DNA of 10,185 nt from Euperipatoides rowelli (Eukaryota; Onychophora; Udeonychophora; Euonychophora; Peripatopsidae). Below the pieces are notes generated by a model. It saw nothing but the letters and a program-made list of their open reading frames with translations, ran no database searches and was not told where the DNA came from. Every line of letters starts with the position of its first letter. Within the stretch, counting starts at the first letter, position 1. Both the position numbers and the translations under genes were made by a program. Shown here in pieces: positions 7,801-10,185 of this stretch. Location of the stretch: NCBI GenBank assembly GCA_003024985.2, contig PXIH01S0000978.1; one strand, written 5' to 3'.

Positions 7801-8368
7801 AATGCCCGGCAATTAAATTCTGATCTAAAATTTTTTTTTTTTTTTTTTTTTGGTTAATTAAATTGATTTAAAATAGAACTTTAAATTTTAATCTCATTGC
7901 CTGGATTATTTAACTGTAATTTATAACCATTTAAAACTAACAAAAAAAAAAGGAATCATCCAAATTAAAATACAAATTACTTATAAGAATTGATTTAAAA
8001 TTATTTAGTTGACAAATTGCAACGAATTTCAGTAAAAAAAAAAGAAAGAATAAATTGTTTTTTTTTTTCTTATTTTTTAATGCAGTCAAAACATCAGTGG
8101 TTTATTTCTAAACTACTAGTATTTAAATAACAATTAGATTTTTTTAAAAAAAATTTAATTACTGAGAATTTGAAATAATTTTTAAATGATACTCATTAGG
8201 GATAAATTAAAAATATGGTAAGGTCAAAGGTCAAACAAAATGTTTTTTTTTTTAATATATATAAATTATTTATTTTCAAAGACAATTACTAAAAAAAAAA
8301 ATCCAGTGCAAAAAAATTTAAAAAATGCATTAAAAATAAGTTATTTAAAGATAAAACAAAAAATATTC
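7801..8368. other. highly AT-rich stretch with homopolymer runs; no gene
   Basis: Contains a T-run of about 22 (about 7830-7851) and several A- and T-runs of 8-13. The 5' LTR and gag start of the minus-strand element should lie here if it were complete. A vague resemblance between about 8097-8140 and the LTR at about 3800-3845 (GTTTATT..CTA.TA..A) is too weak to call. No other features are seen. Confidence 0.5.
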
Positions 8369-8414
8369 CTATGACTATCTTTAAGGTAGCCAAAATGACT
8401 CTCTTAAGGTAGCC
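8369..8414 (+). repeat. two tandem copies of the 28S rDNA R2 / I-PpoI target site
   Basis: Copy 2 (8395-8414) is ATGACTCTCTTAAGGTAGCC, which matches the conserved 28S rRNA gene sequence at the R2 insertion site as I know it. It includes the full 15-base I-PpoI recognition sequence CTCTCTTAAGGTAGC (8399-8413). Copy 1 (about 8369-8397) reads CTATGACTATCTTTAAGG then TAGCCAAAATG: the same segment plus 28S bases on both sides, with one substitution and two single-base insertions. The two copies overlap by about three bases at ATG. Flanking sequence on either side is not 28S, so this is not an rDNA unit. It may be target DNA carried with an element, a 28S-derived head of a SINE, or a short tandem repeat. 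Confidence 0.75.
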
Positions 8415-8530
8415 TAGCACCTTGGCAGTAGACTACCAGGGTCAAGGTGTCAAGCCATAGTCCTTTTTAGGATTCAGGGTAGTTACCCCGCAAGAGCAAC
8501 CCACTCGAGGCTGGAAGCCGAAGGAAAAAT

Positions 8531-8569
8531 GGCTCCTGGTAGTTCAGCCGGGATGGACTACCAGGAGCC
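8531..8569 (+). repeat. 13-bp perfect inverted repeat (hairpin)
   Basis: The arms GGCTCCTGGTAGT (8531-8543) and ACTACCAGGAGCC (8557-8569) are exact reverse complements around a 13-base loop, and further pairs are possible inside the loop. A further CCTGGTAGT follows at 8568-8576, which could pair alternatively. Confidence 0.9.
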
Positions 8570-8579
8570 TGGTAGTCCT

Positions 8580-8723
8580 GGCAGGTCTTAAAAATGCCAG
8601 ATCTCATGGGTAACTTGGTTACCACCGATAATTCCACACATTATTAAACCCGGCAGGTCTTAAAAATGCCAGATCTCTTGGGTAACCTGGTTACCACCGG
8701 TAATCCCACACCATATTATACCG
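8580..8723 (+). repeat. 72-bp tandem duplication
   Basis: Unit 1 (8580-8651) and unit 2 (8652-8723) both start GGCAGGTCTTAAAAATGCC. About four substitutions occur in the first 60 positions and small indels near the ends. Each unit has two potential stems, GGCA..TGCC and GGTAAC-N3-GTTACC, conserved in both copies. CCGGGCC at 8721-8727 may be the start of a third, truncated unit. Confidence 0.92.
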
Positions 8724-8813
8724 GGCCTCAAGGTTCACACTTGTGGAGGACTACTTTTTGCTGCTTCATCTGTGTGTTCCCACAGGGAGGATTGGTGCCC
8801 GTCTCAGCAATAG

Positions 8814-8842
8814 TTACTTCATTGAGTGGGTAAATGAAGTAA
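8814..8842 (+). repeat. 10-bp perfect hairpin at the leader/LINE junction
   Basis: TTACTTCATT (8814-8823) and AATGAAGTAA (8833-8842) pair perfectly across a 9-base loop. It lies exactly where recognisable endonuclease sequence starts, so it may mark a junction or be a regulatory hairpin in the transcript. Confidence 0.85.
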
Positions 8843-9202
8843 GGGAATTAAAGTATGGGACGAAGAAGAACGGGGATGTGAATCAGATCATAATCTGATA
8901 ACCATTACATTAGGGAACATCAAAGTTGAGGATAATAATGAGACAAAATTAAAAAGGGAAATGGATGGGAAATAAAGAGAAAGGATAAACTGGATATGTT
9001 TGGAAGGAAGTTAAATGAAAAATTTAAGAGTAGAAAGGGAATAAGGTATGAAAAACTGATAGAAATAATGAAAGAATNTGCAGAGAGGAAGTTGGGTAAG
9101 NGATCAAGGAGAAATGGTAAANNAATAAGANGTTGGAATAAGGAATTAAAGGAGGTAATAAAGAGTAGAAAGAAAGCTAATAGAGAATACAAGAAACTCT
9201 AA
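8838..9202 (+). pseudogene. LINE endonuclease C-terminus and basic linker
   Basis: The first piece (8838-8972) reads KVWDEEERGCESDHNLITITL. SDH is the hallmark C-terminal motif of APE-type LINE endonucleases, whose His takes part in catalysis, and an acidic stretch ahead of it is usual. TAA at 8973-8975 and a frameshift before 8996 lead to a second open piece (8996-9202): very Lys/Arg-rich, with MFGRKLNEK and then WNKELKEVIKSRKKANREYKK, the typical 'W...L...I..R..A.R.Y' segment between endonuclease and RT. Six unresolved bases lie at 9078-9131, all in this piece. The ATG at 8996 is not a true start. Confidence 0.8.
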
Positions 9203-9366
9203 AAGATAAACAGGACAAGGAGCTAATTAAAATAAAGTGGGAGGAGTACTTATAAAGTAAAAAAAGACTAGAATTAAAATGGTAGAACATAAAAATAAGA
9301 TAGATAGGAAATTGATGAGAGAAATAAAAGATTGGGGATTGGAAGGGTGTAGAAAATTCTGGAGAT
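9203..9366 (+). pseudogene. LINE linker, frameshifted portion
   Basis: Coding character continues in other frames: KQDKELIKIKWEEYL (stop at about 9254), then MVEHKNKIDRKLMREIKDW..FWRYAKG (about 9279-9375). The '..FW+.A+' motif is usual just before the RT domain of APE-type LINEs. Two frame changes and two stops occur in 160 bases, which is why no open frame bridges the flanking pieces. Confidence 0.68.
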
Positions 9367-10185
9367 ATGCTAAGGGTAGAAAAGGGGCAGGGGAATAAGG
9401 GATCACAGAGATTATTAAAGGATGAGGTTAACAAAGAGGAGTATTGTAAAAGGATGTTAGATGAATTTGTAAATAAAATCCAGGAGGAGGGAAGGGGTAA
9501 GGGCAATCAAGAGAATAGGGAGGATAAAAGTTTTAATTACATCAAACACAGTAAACAGGATAATATAGAAATAGAGGAAGAAATGTTTGATAATATAATT
9601 AATAAAATGAAAAATGGTAAGGCTAGGGGTATGGATTTGATTGCTACTGAAATGGTTAAAGTATTGGGAATGGAGAATAGAAGAATACTGAGAAAAAGTA
9701 TGGAGGATATAATGAATGGCATAGAGATACCAAAGGAATGGAGGGAAACAAGAATTAGATTAATTTTTAAAGGGAAGGGGAAAGATAAATTGAAATTGGA
9801 AAACTCTAGACGAATAGTGGTGACAAGTGTTTTTTATAAAATTTTCATGTATGTAATGAAAAATGGATAGTGGAATGGATGGAGAGGGAAAAGATACTAA
9901 GTGAGTTACAACATGGATATAGGAAGGATAGAAATATGGGAGATTGCTTATTTATTATTTCTCAACTTATTGAAAAGTATAAGGGAAAACTCTAGAATGG
10001 TGTTAGCTTTTATAGATTTAAGTAAATCATATGACATGGTAGATAGGGAAATATTATAGGAAATATTACTAAGGAAAGGGATGAGAGAGAATTGGATAAG
10101 AATTTTACAAAACACTTATGAAGACAATATAAATATTTATCAATGGGAACAAGTAAATTCTAAAGGAATAGTAAATAAGAGAGGA
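9367..10185 (+). pseudogene. LINE reverse transcriptase, fingers to motif A (partial)
   Basis: RT copies the element's RNA at the nicked target. The main frame (9367-9870) holds INKMKNGKARGMDLIATEMVK, then IPKEWRETRIRLIFKGKGK and ENSRRIVVTSVFYKIF, the standard finger motifs ('GKA.G.D.I..E', 'P..W....I..I.KGKG', 'NYRPI..TSV.YK'). A frameshift before 9867 leads to EWMEREKILSELQHGYRKDR..D (to TAG 9993-9995), and a second shift back gives AFIDLSKSYDMVDREIL with the motif A Asp at 10015-10017. TAG at 10057-10059 interrupts before the window ends. Minus-strand open frames at 8920-9192, 9177-9506 and 9537-9722 are antisense shadows. Confidence 0.9.

Larger units (their letters stand above)
8415..8842 (+). 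mobile_element. GC-rich, structured leader of unknown element (possible LINE 5' UTR or SINE-like unit)
   Basis: The base composition is clearly richer in G and C than its surroundings. It holds many self-complementary segments: CACCTTG/CAAGGTG (8418-8424 and 8443-8449), a 13-bp perfect stem (8531-8543 with 8557-8569), GGTAAC/GTTACC in both copies of a 72-bp duplication, and a 10-bp stem at its right end (8814-8823 with 8833-8842). The 9-mer ACTACCAGG occurs at 8432-8440 and 8557-8565, and its reverse complement at 8535-8543 and 8568-8576. No open frame is seen. It starts at the rDNA-like target and ends where LINE coding sequence begins, so it is either that LINE's 5' UTR or a separate small element abutting it. 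An A-box-like TAGCCTAGCAC (8410-8420) was not matched by a B-box. Confidence 0.5.
8838..10185 (+). mobile_element. degenerate non-LTR retrotransposon (LINE), APE-endonuclease type; runs off the window
   Basis: From left to right: the last residues of an APE-type endonuclease (SDH at 8883-8891), a basic linker, and fingers plus part of the palm of a reverse transcriptase up to motif A (Asp at 10015-10017). The window ends at ..NKRG, just where the 'G.RQGC' motif B would follow, so YADD and the 3' end are outside. Several frameshifts and stops make it non-functional. Most of the endonuclease N-terminus (about 200 residues in such elements) is missing. An upstream endonuclease excludes an R2-type element, which has a C-terminal restriction-like enzyme. 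The clade is not resolved from this fragment. Confidence 0.88.

Noticed and set aside
8080-8150. 5' LTR of the minus-strand element
   Set aside because: Only a loose likeness to 3795-3845 in an A/T-rich context; there is no TG..CA border, primer binding site or shared hairpins.
8395-8414. Part of a genuine rDNA unit or group I intron host site
   Set aside because: Only about 20-29 bases match 28S; the sequence on both sides is unrelated, so it is not an rRNA gene fragment of useful length.
8410-8720. tRNA-derived SINE with RNA polymerase III A and B boxes
   Set aside because: TAGCCTAGCAC resembles an A box at 9 of 11 positions, but no acceptable B box lies at the right distance and no tRNA fold was seen.
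8920-9722. Minus-strand open frames (8920-9192, 9177-9506, 9537-9722) with hydrophobic, membrane-like composition
   Set aside because: The plus strand is Lys/Glu-rich LINE coding sequence (AAA, GAA codons). Its complement gives Phe/Ser/Leu-rich shadows that imitate membrane proteins.
8838-10185. R2-type retrotransposon, suggested by the nearby R2 target
   Set aside because: The SDH endonuclease motif lies upstream of the RT, and the RT motifs (IFKGKG, ENSRRIVVTSV) are of the APE-endonuclease LINE type. R2 has an N-terminal zinc finger/Myb region and a C-terminal restriction-like endonuclease. The target and this LINE may therefore be linked only indirectly.

Overview
The window is non-coding metazoan genomic DNA, very AT-rich and dominated by decayed transposable elements. 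A eukaryotic origin is clear from four things: a spliced exon with a polypyrimidine tract, AG acceptor and GT donor; a Ty3/gypsy element of the Mag / K02A2.6-like kind; a LINE; and a hAT-like MITE. That mix, the poly-C tracts and the scattered unresolved bases suggest a draft animal genome, most likely an invertebrate. The species cannot be fixed from the sequence, and no complete gene lies in the window.

Layout. 1-450: AT-rich DNA with a perfect 28-bp palindrome and two long poly-C runs. 460-928: a 469-bp non-autonomous hAT-like element between two identical 8-bp target duplications. 1152-1440 and 2800-3120: diverged units (about 115-137 bp) of one local repeat family, separated by about 1.36 kb of otherwise featureless sequence. 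3490-3636 (minus): one phase-0 internal exon of a host gene encoding 49 residues of charged coiled coil; this is the only probable host coding sequence. About 3742-7800 (minus): a heavily mutated LTR retrotransposon in the order gag capsid, double zinc knuckle, protease, RT, RNase H, integrase zinc domain, DD35E core and C-terminal tail, followed by a probable 3' LTR. No convincing 5' LTR was found. It lies upstream of the exon on the same strand, so it probably sits in the preceding intron.

8369-8842 is the most unusual part. It starts with two tandem copies of the 28S rRNA gene segment that is the insertion site of R2 retrotransposons and the recognition site of the homing endonuclease I-PpoI. 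A comparatively GC-rich, strongly self-complementary leader follows, with a 72-bp tandem duplication and a 13-bp perfect hairpin. This leads directly into the last residues of an APE-type endonuclease and then a frameshifted LINE reverse transcriptase (8838 to the window end, plus strand) that runs off the edge just before the RT catalytic motif.

Nothing indicates a working gene cluster. The parts relate as insertions into, and near, one intron-rich host gene. The rDNA-like tandem target and the structured leader are the main candidates for something not previously described.
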